Source of the DNA: JALZAQ01 sp038253885
GTDB taxonomy: Bacteria > Gemmatimonadota > Gemmatimonadetes > Gemmatimonadales > Gemmatimonadaceae
Length of the DNA: 26,470 nt
Assembly (NCBI GenBank): GCA_038253885.1
Contig: JBBSGP010000040.1
Location: 1-26,470 of the forward strand
Direction: 5' to 3'
Made by a program: the position numbers and the translations under genes. Below, in pieces: positions 1-8,951 of this stretch. Position 1 is the first letter of the stretch, and each line of letters begins with the position of its first letter. The notes under the pieces were generated by a model that saw nothing but the letters and a program-made list of their open reading frames with translations, was not told where the DNA came from and did not search any database.

Positions 1-220
1 GGGTCGACCAGGCGGCTCAGCGCAGAGCCTCGGTGACACCCCACCCTGAGTGACGGACGCCATCACCCTCACACCCCAACCAACCAAAGGGGACATTTCT
101 ATCCGCCCGGCGAAGGGGACATTTCTATCCGCGCTTGACAAGTAGTCCGGCAGTCTGGACGCAAGTCCTTGCCTCCGTTAACATTGAAGGGATGCTGTTT
201 CGCACAACGACTGGAGCCTG
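1..220. other. Gene-free left edge, possible insertion-sequence remnant
   Basis: There is no convincing gene here. A short open stretch from base 3 to the stop at 51-53 could be the last codons of a truncated upstream gene, but 16 codons are too few to judge. The only clear structure is the pair of 20-bp direct repeats at 87-132, followed by TTGACA at 135-140. No matching -10 box lies 16-18 bases downstream of that TTGACA, so I do not call it a promoter. I infer that this may be the terminus of a mobile element lying to the left. Confidence 0.4.
87..132. repeat. Two 20-bp direct repeats (IS-end-like)
   Basis: The 20-base string AAGGGGACATTTCTATCCGC occurs at 87-106 and again, identically, at 113-132, with a 6-base spacer and a period of 26. 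Short tandem or subterminal repeats of this kind are common at the ends of some insertion-sequence families, and a GGGGACATTTCT core fits my general recollection of such ends. No transposase is inside the window, so the assignment to a mobile element is inference. Confidence 0.5.
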
Positions 221-1801
221 ATGTCCAGCGTCTGGACGCTTGCCCGAATTCTTGCCGGTCGCGCATCGGAGCATCCCGATCGGCAGCTTCTCGCGGCAGG
301 TGGACGGACGCTCACATTCGGTCAGGTCGAGACACAGTCGACGGCACTCGCGACCGCGCTCGCCGAGCTCGGGATCGAGGCGGCGGACCGGATCGCGATC
401 GCGATGCCCAACTGTGCCGAATGGGTGGTGGCGCTGTTCGCCTCGGCGAAGCTCGGGGCGACGGTCGTGCCGGTGAATCCCCGGCTCAACTACCACGAGA
501 TGAAGTACCAGCTGCGACACGCCGAAGTCTCGGCAGCGTTTACCACCGAGCGCTGGCATGGCGTGGACTACCTTCAGCTCTTCGAGGATGCACTCGCCGA
601 GCTGCCCGATCTGCAGTACGTCGTCACGGTCGGGACAGAGGAGCTGTGGTCCGACGACCGGATCTTCCGGTTCGAGGATCTGCTGTCGAGCGGCGAGGGG
701 CGCAGCTTCACGCCGCGGTGGGGAATCGGTGACGAGAGCGATCTCGCGATTCTCTACACGTCGGGCACGATGGGAAAGCCGAAGGGCGTGCGTCTGTCAC
801 ATCGCGGCGTTGTCGAGACCGCGGTTCGCACAGGCGAGGTGCTGGAGATGGAGCCCGCCGATCGCGTGCTCGTCCCGGTTCCGTTGTTCACGATCTTCGG
901 CGTTGGGGTGGTCGTCGGCACGATCGCGGCGGGCGCGACGCTCCTCCTGCAGGAGCAGTTCGACGCCGCTGCCGCGATCGAGCTGCTGGAGCGGGAGCGC
1001 GTGAGCGTGCTCCACGGCGTACCGACGATGTACCAGCTCATCATGCGCGACCCGCACTTCGATCCGTCGCGCTATCCGCGTCTGAGAACGGGGATCGTCG
1101 CGGGAGGTCCGGTGCCGGAGCAGTTGGTGCGGCGCATCCGGCGCTGGTGCAACGTGCAGGTGGCCTACGGTCTCACCGAGACGGGACCGACGGTCACGAT
1201 CACGCGCTTCGGGGACCCGGAGGAAAAGCGGCTCACCACGGTGGGTCGGCCGATCTGCGGGGTCGAGATCAAGGCAGTGGACATGATCACCGGAGCGCTG
1301 CACGGGCCCGAAGCGGCCGGCGAGATCGCCGTGCGCGGGCCGAACGTGATGAAAGGGTACGCCCGGATGCCGGCGGAGACGGCTCGCGCTTTCTCCCCGG
1401 AGGGTTTTTTTCTCACTGGTGACCTCGGGATCATCGATGAGGAGGGCTACCTCAGAATCGTGGGGCGCAGCAAGGAGACGATCGTGCGCGGCGGATATCA
1501 GATCCAACCGCGCGACGTCGAGGATCATCTCCGAACGCACCCCGCGATCGACGATGTCTGCGTGATCGGTGTCGCCCACGATATCATGGGCGAGCTGGTG
1601 TGCGCGTGCATCGTTCCCGTGGAAGGAGCGGTCATCACGGGCGACGAGGTCAAGGACTTCGCTCGCGACACGATGGCCGACTACAAGATTCCGGACCTCG
1701 TTCGCTTCTTCGATTGCTTCCCCATGACAGGCAGCGGGAAGGTGAAGCGCCGCGAGCTCGAACGCGTGATCACGCTCTACACTCCGACAGGAAGTTCATG
1801 A
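221..1801 (+). CDS. Class I adenylate-forming enzyme (acyl-CoA synthetase-like)
   Basis: This 526-residue enzyme belongs to the ANL superfamily, which activates a carboxylic acid with ATP to an acyl-adenylate and usually passes it to CoA. The phosphate-binding motif YTSGTMGKPKGV is at residues 179-190, and the YGLTETGPT motif is near 316. The TGDLG motif and the hinge region GRSKETIVRGG lie near 396-422. The C-terminal GSGKVKRREL carries the catalytic lysine at about residue 507. The order and length are those of medium/long-chain acyl-CoA synthetases, but the substrate cannot be read from sequence. The ATG start has a GGAG four bases upstream. Its stop overlaps the next start as ATGA, so it heads a translationally coupled four-gene set. 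It could also be an aryl- or dicarboxylate-CoA ligase. Confidence 0.9.
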   Translation: MSSVWTLARILAGRASEHPDRQLLAAGGRTLTFGQVETQSTALATALAELGIEAADRIAIAMPNCAEWVVALFASAKLGATVVPVNPRLNYHEMKYQLRHAEVSAAFTTERWHGVDYLQLFEDALAELPDLQYVVTVGTEELWSDDRIFRFEDLLSSGEGRSFTPRWGIGDESDLAILYTSGTMGKPKGVRLSHRGVVETAVRTGEVLEMEPADRVLVPVPLFTIFGVGVVVGTIAAGATLLLQEQFDAAAAIELLERERVSVLHGVPTMYQLIMRDPHFDPSRYPRLRTGIVAGGPVPEQLVRRIRRWCNVQVAYGLTETGPTVTITRFGDPEEKRLTTVGRPICGVEIKAVDMITGALHGPEAAGEIAVRGPNVMKGYARMPAETARAFSPEGFFLTGDLGIIDEEGYLRIVGRSKETIVRGGYQIQPRDVEDHLRTHPAIDDVCVIGVAHDIMGELVCACIVPVEGAVITGDEVKDFARDTMADYKIPDLVRFFDCFPMTGSGKVKRRELERVITLYTPTGSS

Positions 1802-3663
1802 ACTCACGACACCAGCGGCCCGGCACGGCGAACCGTGCCCCCGTCGCCCCGATGTACCGGGGGCCCCAGGCCGTTCCGCAGACCGCGCACCATAGCAGCG
1901 TGCCGTTCGTGCACGCCCCCAACGCCGCCCTCCTCATCGACTTCGACAACGTCACGATGGGGATCCGCTCCGACCTCGGGAACGAGCTTCGCAACCTGCT
2001 CGGCTCCGACATCATCAAGGGCAAGGTCCAGCTCCAGCGCGCCTATGCGGACTGGCGGCGCTATCCACAGTATGTCGTCCCGCTCGCCGAGTCGTCGATC
2101 GACATGATCATGGCACCGGCATACGGCTCGTCGAAGAAGAACGCCACCGACATCCGACTGGCGGTCGATGCCATGGAGCTCGTCTTCACCCGGCCCGAGA
2201 TCGGAACGTTCATCCTCCTCTCCGGCGACTCCGACTTCTCGACGCTCGTCATCAAGCTGAAGGAGTACGGGAAGTACGTCATCGGGGTCGGCATCCGCGA
2301 ATCGTCGAGCGATCTGCTCGTGCAGAACTGCGATGAGTACTACAGCTACAACGCCCTCGCCGGCCTGGTGAAGACGGCCGAAGAGGAGCAGGTCAAGCGC
2401 GATCCGTGGGAGCTGGTGGGAGACGCGATCAAGCGCATGAAGCGGAACGGCGACGTGATGCGCTCCGATCGCCTCAAGCAGGTGATGCAGGAGATCGATT
2501 CCACCTTCGACGAGAGCAATCTCGGCATGGCGAAGTTCTCGCGCTTCGTGCAGGAAGCGGCGCAGCGCGGTCTTCTCCGCGCGAACAAGCTCGAGAATGG
2601 TCAGATGGAGGTGGATCTGGCGGACGGGGCCACCGTGGCACCGACCGATCACGCGGCGGCGCGCCGCGAGCCGCGCCCCGAAGCACCGCGCGAAGACCGC
2701 CCCGCCCCCCGGGAGGGCGCGACCGCCGGCGTGAGTGGAGGGGGACGGGACCGCGGCCGCCGCGGCCGCGGACGAGACCGGGGTCGCGAGCGTACCCCGC
2801 GTCCTGCCGAGGCGAGAGCCGACGCGCCAGCGGCCCCGGATGGATTCTCACCCCCGCTCGACGCGCCAGTGACGGCGCCCCTTTCTCAGGCGGCACCGCG
2901 AGCGGAAGCGCTGCCTGCTCCGGCGCGTCCGGGCGTCGCCGGCGAGCCGGAGATGACCGGTGAGCGACTCACGCGCACCGAGGCGCTCGACCTCCTGCGG
3001 CAATCCGTGGCCAGGTTGGGTCTGGGCCCGGAGGACGTGGCGCGTGCGTCGGACATCCGGCGCACAGCTCGCGAGATCCTCGGACGCGACAGCGAGACGC
3101 TGAGCGAGCGCTACTTCGCGCGCATCCTGCGTGATGCGCACGATGCCAACGTGATCGACCTCCGCCGGCGCGGCGATGATTTCGAGGTGGCGCCGGCCGT
3201 CAATGCGGAGCCGATCGCCGCGCAGCTCGCGGCCGCAGAACCTGTCGCCGCCGCGCAGGGCCAGGCGGGCCGCAGCGCCGCCAACGCCAACGCGATCCGG
3301 CGCGGACTTCGCGGACGGGGCGGCGGTGGGCGCGGAGGGCCGCGTCCCGCACGCCCGGAAGCACCACCTCCGGAGCTCTTTGCCATCGGCATCATCGACG
3401 AACCGGCACCGGCGCCGACGAGTGCTCAGGTGGCACTCGATCTCGCGGGCGCGCCGGCCGAGAGCATCACACCCGAAGCCAGAGCCGCGTCGCCGGCGCG
3501 CCGTCGCAGCTCCACCAAGACGACGGCAAAGAAAGCGACAGCACGCAAGAGCGGCCGAGGTGCCTCGGCGTCGGCCGCCGGCGAGTCGGACGATGCGGAG
3601 GCGAAGCCGAAGCGCCGCCGCTCGGCCGCCCGGAAGAAGGGCGCGGCCGGAGGAGACGGGTGA
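1798..3663 (+). CDS. NYN-domain putative ribonuclease with two LOTUS-like domains
   Basis: This 621-residue protein starts at an ATG overlapping the previous stop, with AGGA eight bases upstream. Residues 42-185 are a NYN (PIN-like, LabA/DUF88) nuclease domain. The acidic metal site is visible as LIDFDN (D48, D50), TDI (D118) and SGDSDF (D144, D146). Residues 202-275 resemble an OST-HTH/LOTUS RNA-binding domain, and residues 387-465 look like a second, more diverged copy. Between and after them are disordered stretches: Arg/Gly-rich at 314-331 and 501-514, and a Lys/Arg-rich tail at 567-616. NYN-LOTUS proteins are RNA-processing or RNA-degrading factors, so a cytoplasmic, Mg-dependent ribonuclease acting on structured RNA is the likely role. 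The second LOTUS call is less certain than the first. Confidence 0.87.
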   Translation: MNSRHQRPGTANRAPVAPMYRGPQAVPQTAHHSSVPFVHAPNAALLIDFDNVTMGIRSDLGNELRNLLGSDIIKGKVQLQRAYADWRRYPQYVVPLAESSIDMIMAPAYGSSKKNATDIRLAVDAMELVFTRPEIGTFILLSGDSDFSTLVIKLKEYGKYVIGVGIRESSSDLLVQNCDEYYSYNALAGLVKTAEEEQVKRDPWELVGDAIKRMKRNGDVMRSDRLKQVMQEIDSTFDESNLGMAKFSRFVQEAAQRGLLRANKLENGQMEVDLADGATVAPTDHAAARREPRPEAPREDRPAPREGATAGVSGGGRDRGRRGRGRDRGRERTPRPAEARADAPAAPDGFSPPLDAPVTAPLSQAAPRAEALPAPARPGVAGEPEMTGERLTRTEALDLLRQSVARLGLGPEDVARASDIRRTAREILGRDSETLSERYFARILRDAHDANVIDLRRRGDDFEVAPAVNAEPIAAQLAAAEPVAAAQGQAGRSAANANAIRRGLRGRGGGGRGGPRPARPEAPPPELFAIGIIDEPAPAPTSAQVALDLAGAPAESITPEARAASPARRRSSTKTTAKKATARKSGRGASASAAGESDDAEAKPKRRRSAARKKGAAGGDG

Positions 3664-4334
3664 GCACGGGCGCCGCGTTCTCGCTCGGGCGCGGCGTCCG
3701 CGTCCTTCCGCTCGGCGCTCCGTTTGCCCCTTCCTTCTATGCGCGCGACACCGAGCTGGTGGCGCGTGATCTCCTCGGCGCCGTCCTCTCGCATTCCAGT
3801 CCGGAGGGGACGGCGAGCGGCGTGATCGTTGAGACCGAGGCCTACCTCGGCGAGCACGACCCGGCGTGCCACGCGGCGGTCGGACGCACGCCCCGCACGC
3901 AATGGCTCTACGGTCCACCGGGAATAGCCTACGTCTACTACATCTATGGGGCTCACTGGTGTGTCAACGCCGTGACGCGGGTGGAAGGGGAGCCCAGTGC
4001 CGTGCTCATCCGCGCTCTGGAGCCGCTCGATGGTCTCGACCTGATGATCTCGCGCCGCCGCCACCCCAGGCAGCCCCGCGATCTCACGAACGGACCCGGA
4101 AAGCTCTGTGCGGCGCTCGGCATCACCGGATCCCATAACGGCCTGTCCCTGACCGCATCGCCTCTCGTCATCCGCCGCGCCAGGAAGATTCCCGACAACG
4201 AGATCGTCGTCACCGAACGAATAGGGATCACCAAGGCAGCAAATCTCCCTCTGCGCTGGTACGTGAAGGACAACCCATGGGTGACGCGGACTCCCACGCA
4301 CTTCTCCCGCCGACCGCACAATTCCGTCGGATGA
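3660..4334 (+). CDS. mpg: 3-methyladenine DNA glycosylase (AAG/MPG family)
   Basis: This 224-residue protein has the full AAG/MPG fold signature. It contains IVETEAYLG with the catalytic glutamate (residues 56-64), YVYYIYGAHWCVN (91-103) lining the base pocket, RALEP (118-122), LTNGPGKLCAALGI (142-155) and a C-terminal TKAANLPLRWYVKDNPWV. The family removes alkylated and deaminated purines (3-methyladenine, hypoxanthine) as the first step of base-excision repair in the cytoplasm. The start is a GTG whose last bases form the preceding stop (GTGA), and the gene's own stop overlaps the next ATG. Its expression is therefore probably tied to the NYN gene upstream and the dipeptidase downstream, which have no obvious repair link. 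Confidence 0.95.
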   Translation: MSTGAAFSLGRGVRVLPLGAPFAPSFYARDTELVARDLLGAVLSHSSPEGTASGVIVETEAYLGEHDPACHAAVGRTPRTQWLYGPPGIAYVYYIYGAHWCVNAVTRVEGEPSAVLIRALEPLDGLDLMISRRRHPRQPRDLTNGPGKLCAALGITGSHNGLSLTASPLVIRRARKIPDNEIVVTERIGITKAANLPLRWYVKDNPWVTRTPTHFSRRPHNSVG

Positions 4335-5608
4335 GGAGGAGCGCCGTGCTCGCGGCCTGCCTCATCACCGCGGCGGCACGAGCGCAGAGTCGGCCCGCTC
4401 CCTCCGCCATGTCTCGAGATTCCGTCGCCCCGATGTCTGGCGTCAGCGCCCGGGCGCTCGCTCTGTACCGCGACGCCTATGTCATCGACATGCACAACGA
4501 CCTGCCATCGCGCATCCTCGACGACCGCTACGATCCCGACGTCCGCCATGGCGCCGGCTTCGGCGGACAGCTGGGGAGCACCGACCTGCCCCGTCTCATC
4601 GAGTCGGGGATCACCGCGCTGTTCCTCTCCGACTTCGTGGATGCTCGATACGCCCGCGTGCGCCCCGACGGCTCGTATCGGAGAGCGGTGGAGGTCGCCG
4701 ACACCATCCACGCATTCGTCGCGCGACACCCGGAGCGACTCCTGTTCGCAACGACCGCGGCCGACGTGCGCCGAGCCAGGGCGGAGGGAAAGATCGCCGT
4801 TCTCGTTGGTGTGGAGGGGGGCCACGCGATCGAGAATTCCATCGAGAAGCTGCGCGACCTCCATCGTCGCGGCGCGCGCTATCTCACGCTCACCTGGAAC
4901 AACGGCAACGACTGGGCGGGCTCATCGGTCGGATCGGGCGGCACGCGCACCGCGGGACTCACCGATTTCGGCCGCCAGATCGTGCGCGAGATGAACCGGC
5001 TCGGCATGCTGGTGGACCTCTCCCACGTGTCGGACGAGACGTTCTTCGATGCACTGTCCGTCTCGACAGCGCCGGTGATCGCGTCACACTCATCGGCGCG
5101 GGCGATCGCCGACCATCCGCGAAATCTGACCGACGAGCAGATCCGCGCGTTGGCGCGAAACGGCGGAGTTGTGAACATCAACTTCTTCTCCCGCTTCATC
5201 GACCCGGCACAGATCGTCGCCGCGGCCGCGATGAAGCGACGGCTCGATGCTGCACGAGACTCGCAGCGGGCGCTCCATCCGTCCGATCCGCAGGCCGCTC
5301 TGAGGGCGCTGCGGGCTCTGCGGGCAACTCTCCAGGCGAGTCTTCCCCGCACGCCCCTCTCGATCCTGATCGATCATTTCGCCCACGTCGCCACGGTGGC
5401 GGGGGTCGATCACGTCGGAATCGGGAGCGACTTCGACGGCGTGAGCGATCTTCCGGAGGGCATGGAGGATGTCACCCGTCTGCCACGGATCGCCCAGGGC
5501 CTGCTGGATCGCGGGTACTCGGAGGACGACGTCCGGAAGATGCTGGGCGGAAACATGATGCGGGTGATGCAGCAGGTGATGGATCGCCGGTCCGCCCCGG
5601 ATAGATGA
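4331..5608 (+). CDS. Exported membrane dipeptidase (peptidase M19)
   Basis: This is a renal-dipeptidase-type zinc enzyme of 425 residues. I chose the ATG at 4331 because it opens a clean signal peptide: basic MRR, a hydrophobic core and ARA-Q near residue 18. It also overlaps the mpg stop as ATGA. An in-frame ATG 54 bases upstream would bury the signal. The binuclear zinc site is visible as IDMHND (H55, D57), VEGGHA (bridging Glu), VDLSHVS and IASHSS (two His), and the conserved Asp in GIGSDFDG. The enzyme hydrolyses dipeptides, including D-amino-acid-containing ones, in the periplasm or cell envelope. It is the last gene of the operon and is followed directly by a terminator. Confidence 0.93.
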   Translation: MRRSAVLAACLITAAARAQSRPAPSAMSRDSVAPMSGVSARALALYRDAYVIDMHNDLPSRILDDRYDPDVRHGAGFGGQLGSTDLPRLIESGITALFLSDFVDARYARVRPDGSYRRAVEVADTIHAFVARHPERLLFATTAADVRRARAEGKIAVLVGVEGGHAIENSIEKLRDLHRRGARYLTLTWNNGNDWAGSSVGSGGTRTAGLTDFGRQIVREMNRLGMLVDLSHVSDETFFDALSVSTAPVIASHSSARAIADHPRNLTDEQIRALARNGGVVNINFFSRFIDPAQIVAAAAMKRRLDAARDSQRALHPSDPQAALRALRALRATLQASLPRTPLSILIDHFAHVATVAGVDHVGIGSDFDGVSDLPEGMEDVTRLPRIAQGLLDRGYSEDDVRKMLGGNMMRVMQQVMDRRSAPDR

Positions 5609-5610
5609 GA

Positions 5611-5648
5611 GAAAGGCGGCACCGTACACGGCGCCGCCTTTCTTTCAC
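5611..5648. terminator. Bidirectional intrinsic terminator
   Basis: A perfect 10-bp stem GAAAGGCGGC (5611-5620) pairs with GCCGCCTTTC (5633-5642) and can be extended inward by CCG/CGG with a four-base loop. T-rich sequence follows on the plus strand (TTTCTTTC). On the minus strand the stem also ends in a short T run. It sits between the convergent dipeptidase and outer-membrane genes and probably serves both. Confidence 0.8.
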
Positions 5649-5665
5649 CTACAGCTGTGTCAGCG

Positions 5666-6313
5666 CTACTCCTGTCTCTCGATCGCGCTTCCGATGTTGT
5701 AGCGGAGGCCGCCCTCGAAGAGGTAGGTCGCCCGATCACTGAAGAAGAAGCGGCTCTGGGCAGGCATGGCGGTCGCCTGGCCAAAGATCGAGAAGCGGGC
5801 CTTCTGTGCCTGCAGGCCCACCATGAAGATCGGAGAAGCGCGATCCTTGAAGTCGGTGATCTGACTCTCAACGGCGCTCGCCTGATCGGCGCTGCTATAG
5901 GAGCCGCGCACGGTCGCGTGGGTGATGACGTTGAGCGAGAATCCCACGCCGCCGTAGGGCCGCAGCGCCCCATAACGAGTCGGAAAGGCGAGTAACGCGA
6001 GCGTCGCCCGCTTCATGTTCTTGAGGTCCACCGTGAACGGCGCCCCCTGAAAATCGGTGAGGCTCGCTGTCTCCTTGAAGAACGCCTGCTGCAGCGACGC
6101 GTACAGCGCACCGCGAGAGCGCGTGATCAGCCACTCCGCGCCGATGACCGGCGCGATCGCGTTCTTCGTCGTGTTCGTCGAGAAGGTCATGGTGCCTGCG
6201 GTCGCGCCCCAGAACCAGGAGTTCGAGAACAGGCGTGAGCTCTGGGCCGCGCCGGCCGCGGGCAGAAGCGCCGTGAAGGCGGCACCGGCGGCCAACCATC
6301 GCACCAGACGCAT
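5666..6313 (-). CDS. Putative outer-membrane beta-barrel protein
   Basis: The 215-residue product starts with a typical signal peptide (MRLVRWLAAG, hydrophobic core, AGAAQ near 20-24). The body alternates short hydrophobic/aromatic strands with Gly, Ser, Thr and Asn, and ends LRYNIGSAIERQE, which fits a small outer-membrane barrel. I see no enzyme motif and do not recognise a specific family. The ATG at 6313 is preceded by AGGAG with seven-base spacing. An upstream in-frame ATG at 6358 would overlap the M14 peptidase stop as ATGA but adds 15 residues before the signal peptide, so I prefer 6313. The gene is probably co-transcribed with the peptidase upstream. Confidence 0.75.
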   Translation of the reverse strand: MRLVRWLAAGAAFTALLPAAGAAQSSRLFSNSWFWGATAGTMTFSTNTTKNAIAPVIGAEWLITRSRGALYASLQQAFFKETASLTDFQGAPFTVDLKNMKRATLALLAFPTRYGALRPYGGVGFSLNVITHATVRGSYSSADQASAVESQITDFKDRASPIFMVGLQAQKARFSIFGQATAMPAQSRFFFSDRATYLFEGGLRYNIGSAIERQE

Positions 6314-6354
6314 GGAGAGACTCCTTGGTTCGAATGTCATGAGGGGGAAAGCTG

Positions 6355-8937
6355 TCATCGCTCCACGGTCGCGCCGCCGAGCAGTGCGTTGAACATCATA
6401 CGGAAGGTGCCATACGACTGGCCGCGGTGTTGCGGCCGGAAGCCGAACATCACTACTCGTCCCCGACCCAGCGGCGCCTCGACCGCCGCCGCTTTCCCGG
6501 CGATCGCCTGACCGCCTTGCAGATAACCGCTCAACAGAATGTCGTCGGCCTTCTCGGGATACCGCGCGATCACCTTCACCCCCGAGCCCGCCGCCACATC
6601 GAACGTCACCGAATTTGTGAAATAGACTGCGGCCGTATCCGGCATTCCGTACGCGATTTGCTGTGTTCCATCCACGAGCACCCGCAGGATCGAGCCTGGC
6701 GCATAGAGTCCCTCCCGTGCCCCGCGAGCCGCCGCCGAATCTCCTCCGCCCACCGTCGCGCCCGACCGCTCCTGCTCATCGTCGCGCGCGCTGGTGATCA
6801 GCTTAACCGGCACTCCCAACGCCTCGGTCGCCAGCTGTGACGAGTGGTCGAGCAGCACCAGAGTGCCGCCCTCGAACACGAACGTCTTCACCTTGTCGAT
6901 GCCGGTGCTTCCGAGACCGCCGGCGAACTCCGGCGGAACCACCGCCTCGGGCAGGCCGCCCCGGATTTCCCGGAGACTCATGTCTGAGACGATGAGCACG
7001 TCGAACTGGTCACGCAGCCGGCCGGCCTTGACCGCCGAGTCGGACACATTGGTGAATGGAAAGCCAAACTGCTCCAGGACGAACCGGGTCCATCCTTCGT
7101 CAATGTTTCCGGTCCACGGCTTGTACAGCGCGACCCGCGCCGCGCGTGCCGGCGGTGCGGCGCGAACCGCATTCGCCCTGGCCGGACCGCAGCCCGCGGG
7201 AACAGAGCGCTCGACAATCAGCACGCCGCCAGCGGAGCTGCTCAGCGGCGCGAGCCCTACGCTCGCACCCGCCCGCAACGCCGCACCCGCGTACGAATAG
7301 CTGCGCAAATCGCGCGGGTCGAGGGCGGTGCGGCGCGGACCCGTGGCAAAGCACGGGGGGAAGCTCGGCTCCGAGGGCCCGATCACCGGCCGCGTCGGCA
7401 CCGACAGCGGCTGTACCGCCTCGATGACTTTCACCCCGAGTTGCAGAGGCAACGTCCAGCCGGACACATCATACGGCCGCTCGATCGGGCCGCCGGGATA
7501 TTTCTCCACGCGCGGATAGCGCTGAATCTCCATCAGATCCTTGGCGTGTGCCCGATAGGGCTGGGCCATGCTCACCACGTACGATCCCGCGGCAGCGCTC
7601 TGGCCGGCGACCTCGAAGGCGGCGGTCGCCGTCCCCACCTCGACGCCTCCGGCGCGCAGAACGTCCACCAGCTTCTCCACCGCCGCCCCGTCCCGCTGTC
7701 CGGCGGGAATCACGAATGCATATGGCGCGACGCTCTGGCCCAGTCGCAGCTGGTTGCGGCCGAGTTGGGCGAAGACCCGCACGTAGTCCGCCCGCTGCCG
7801 GTCGGCGAGCCGGATCAGTGCCTCCGAGGCGATCTCCTCGTACTCCACGATGTCGCGCAGTCTCCAGAGGCCGCCTGGCCACGGGTCGGGAAAGTTCACG
7901 GTCTGCTGGTATCGCGGCAGACCGCGGGCGTGTCCCTTGAGATCCTTTGCGGTCTGCGTGATCGGCGTCGCGATCTTCACGCTGGCGGCTTCCGTGAGGA
8001 GGCCGATCATGTTGTGGCGCGTCGGCGTCGAGCGCGCGCCGCCGTGCCACCACAGATCGTAGATCGCGTGGTCCGCCACTCCGCTCTTCCCGCGCTCCTG
8101 GAGCGCCCACGCCATCTCGCCTCCGATCTGACCGATGCCCCTCACGATCAGGGGGTCCACGTTCGGATTCACCGGATCCACGAATGGCGGAACGAAGAGC
8201 CGGGAGCCCTCGCTGCCCATCTGATGCACGTCGTAGAAGACGCTGGGAAACCAGCGACGATAGAGAAGATCCGTCACCAGCTTCGTCTCCTGCTGCGTGA
8301 CCATGAACCAGTCGCGGTTGTTGTCGTGCCCCACATAATGGTGATAGATCCAGGGCATCGGTCCGCCCTCCCACTTCGTGCCGAGCTGCTTGCGGTACCA
8401 GTCGGTGATCATCTGCTCGCCATCCGGGTTCATCGACGGCACGAGCAGCACGACAACGTTCTTCAACTGGCCCTGCAGCGTGTCGTTCGTGGCGAGCCGC
8501 CAGGCGAGCTCCATCGCCATCTGCGACGATGCGATCTCGCTCGAGTGGATGTTGCACGAGATGAGCACCACCGCCGGTTGGCTGGCGATCAGGCGCGTCT
8601 CCTCCTCGGCTGACAAACGTCGCGGGTCCGCGAGCTGGGCCTGCGCCGACCGGATCGCGTCGAGTCGGCGCATGTTCTCGGGACTGGAGATTGTCAGATA
8701 CACGAAGGGGCGACGCTCCGTGGTCGGGCCGAGTGTATCCAGCTTGACGGCGGGCGACGCCGCTGCAAGCTTGCCGAGGTAAGCCACGATCTGTCCCCAG
8801 TCGGCGAGCTGCCGGTCGGCGCCGACGTCGAAGCCGAGCACCGCGCGAGGGGAAGGGATGGTCCCCTGAGCGGCGGCGGAGCCGGACAGGAGGGGAGAGA
8901 GCGCGGCGACGGTCGCCACAGCAAGTCGACGAATCAT
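6355..8937 (-). CDS. Exported M14-family zinc metallopeptidase
   Basis: This 860-residue protein has an N-terminal signal peptide (MIRRLAVATVAALSPLLSG, AAAQ near 21-24). A zinc carboxypeptidase domain follows over roughly residues 40-370. The zinc ligands are in NIHSSE (H131, E134) and DVHQMG (H238). NPDGEQ (170-175) and GHDNNRDW (203-210) are typical substrate-site motifs, and LLTEAAS probably carries the catalytic glutamate. The C-terminal ~450 residues are beta-rich and may include a class I glutamine-amidotransferase-like segment, which I cannot confirm. It would cleave peptides in the periplasm or outside the cell. The ATG has no strong ribosome-binding site. It precedes the outer-membrane gene on the same strand, suggesting a two-gene unit. 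Confidence 0.88.
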   Translation of the reverse strand: MIRRLAVATVAALSPLLSGSAAAQGTIPSPRAVLGFDVGADRQLADWGQIVAYLGKLAAASPAVKLDTLGPTTERRPFVYLTISSPENMRRLDAIRSAQAQLADPRRLSAEEETRLIASQPAVVLISCNIHSSEIASSQMAMELAWRLATNDTLQGQLKNVVVLLVPSMNPDGEQMITDWYRKQLGTKWEGGPMPWIYHHYVGHDNNRDWFMVTQQETKLVTDLLYRRWFPSVFYDVHQMGSEGSRLFVPPFVDPVNPNVDPLIVRGIGQIGGEMAWALQERGKSGVADHAIYDLWWHGGARSTPTRHNMIGLLTEAASVKIATPITQTAKDLKGHARGLPRYQQTVNFPDPWPGGLWRLRDIVEYEEIASEALIRLADRQRADYVRVFAQLGRNQLRLGQSVAPYAFVIPAGQRDGAAVEKLVDVLRAGGVEVGTATAAFEVAGQSAAAGSYVVSMAQPYRAHAKDLMEIQRYPRVEKYPGGPIERPYDVSGWTLPLQLGVKVIEAVQPLSVPTRPVIGPSEPSFPPCFATGPRRTALDPRDLRSYSYAGAALRAGASVGLAPLSSSAGGVLIVERSVPAGCGPARANAVRAAPPARAARVALYKPWTGNIDEGWTRFVLEQFGFPFTNVSDSAVKAGRLRDQFDVLIVSDMSLREIRGGLPEAVVPPEFAGGLGSTGIDKVKTFVFEGGTLVLLDHSSQLATEALGVPVKLITSARDDEQERSGATVGGGDSAAARGAREGLYAPGSILRVLVDGTQQIAYGMPDTAAVYFTNSVTFDVAAGSGVKVIARYPEKADDILLSGYLQGGQAIAGKAAAVEAPLGRGRVVMFGFRPQHRGQSYGTFRMMFNALLGGATVER

Positions 8938-8951
8938 GGGTATCGGGAGCC

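Noticed and set aside
135..163. TTGACA as a promoter for the acyl-CoA ligase operon
   Set aside because: No acceptable -10 box lies 16-18 bases downstream, and the hexamer may belong to the repeat element.
2848..3918. 356-codon minus-strand frame across the NYN and mpg genes
   Set aside because: Extremely Arg-rich translation with no family features; shadow of the coding strand.
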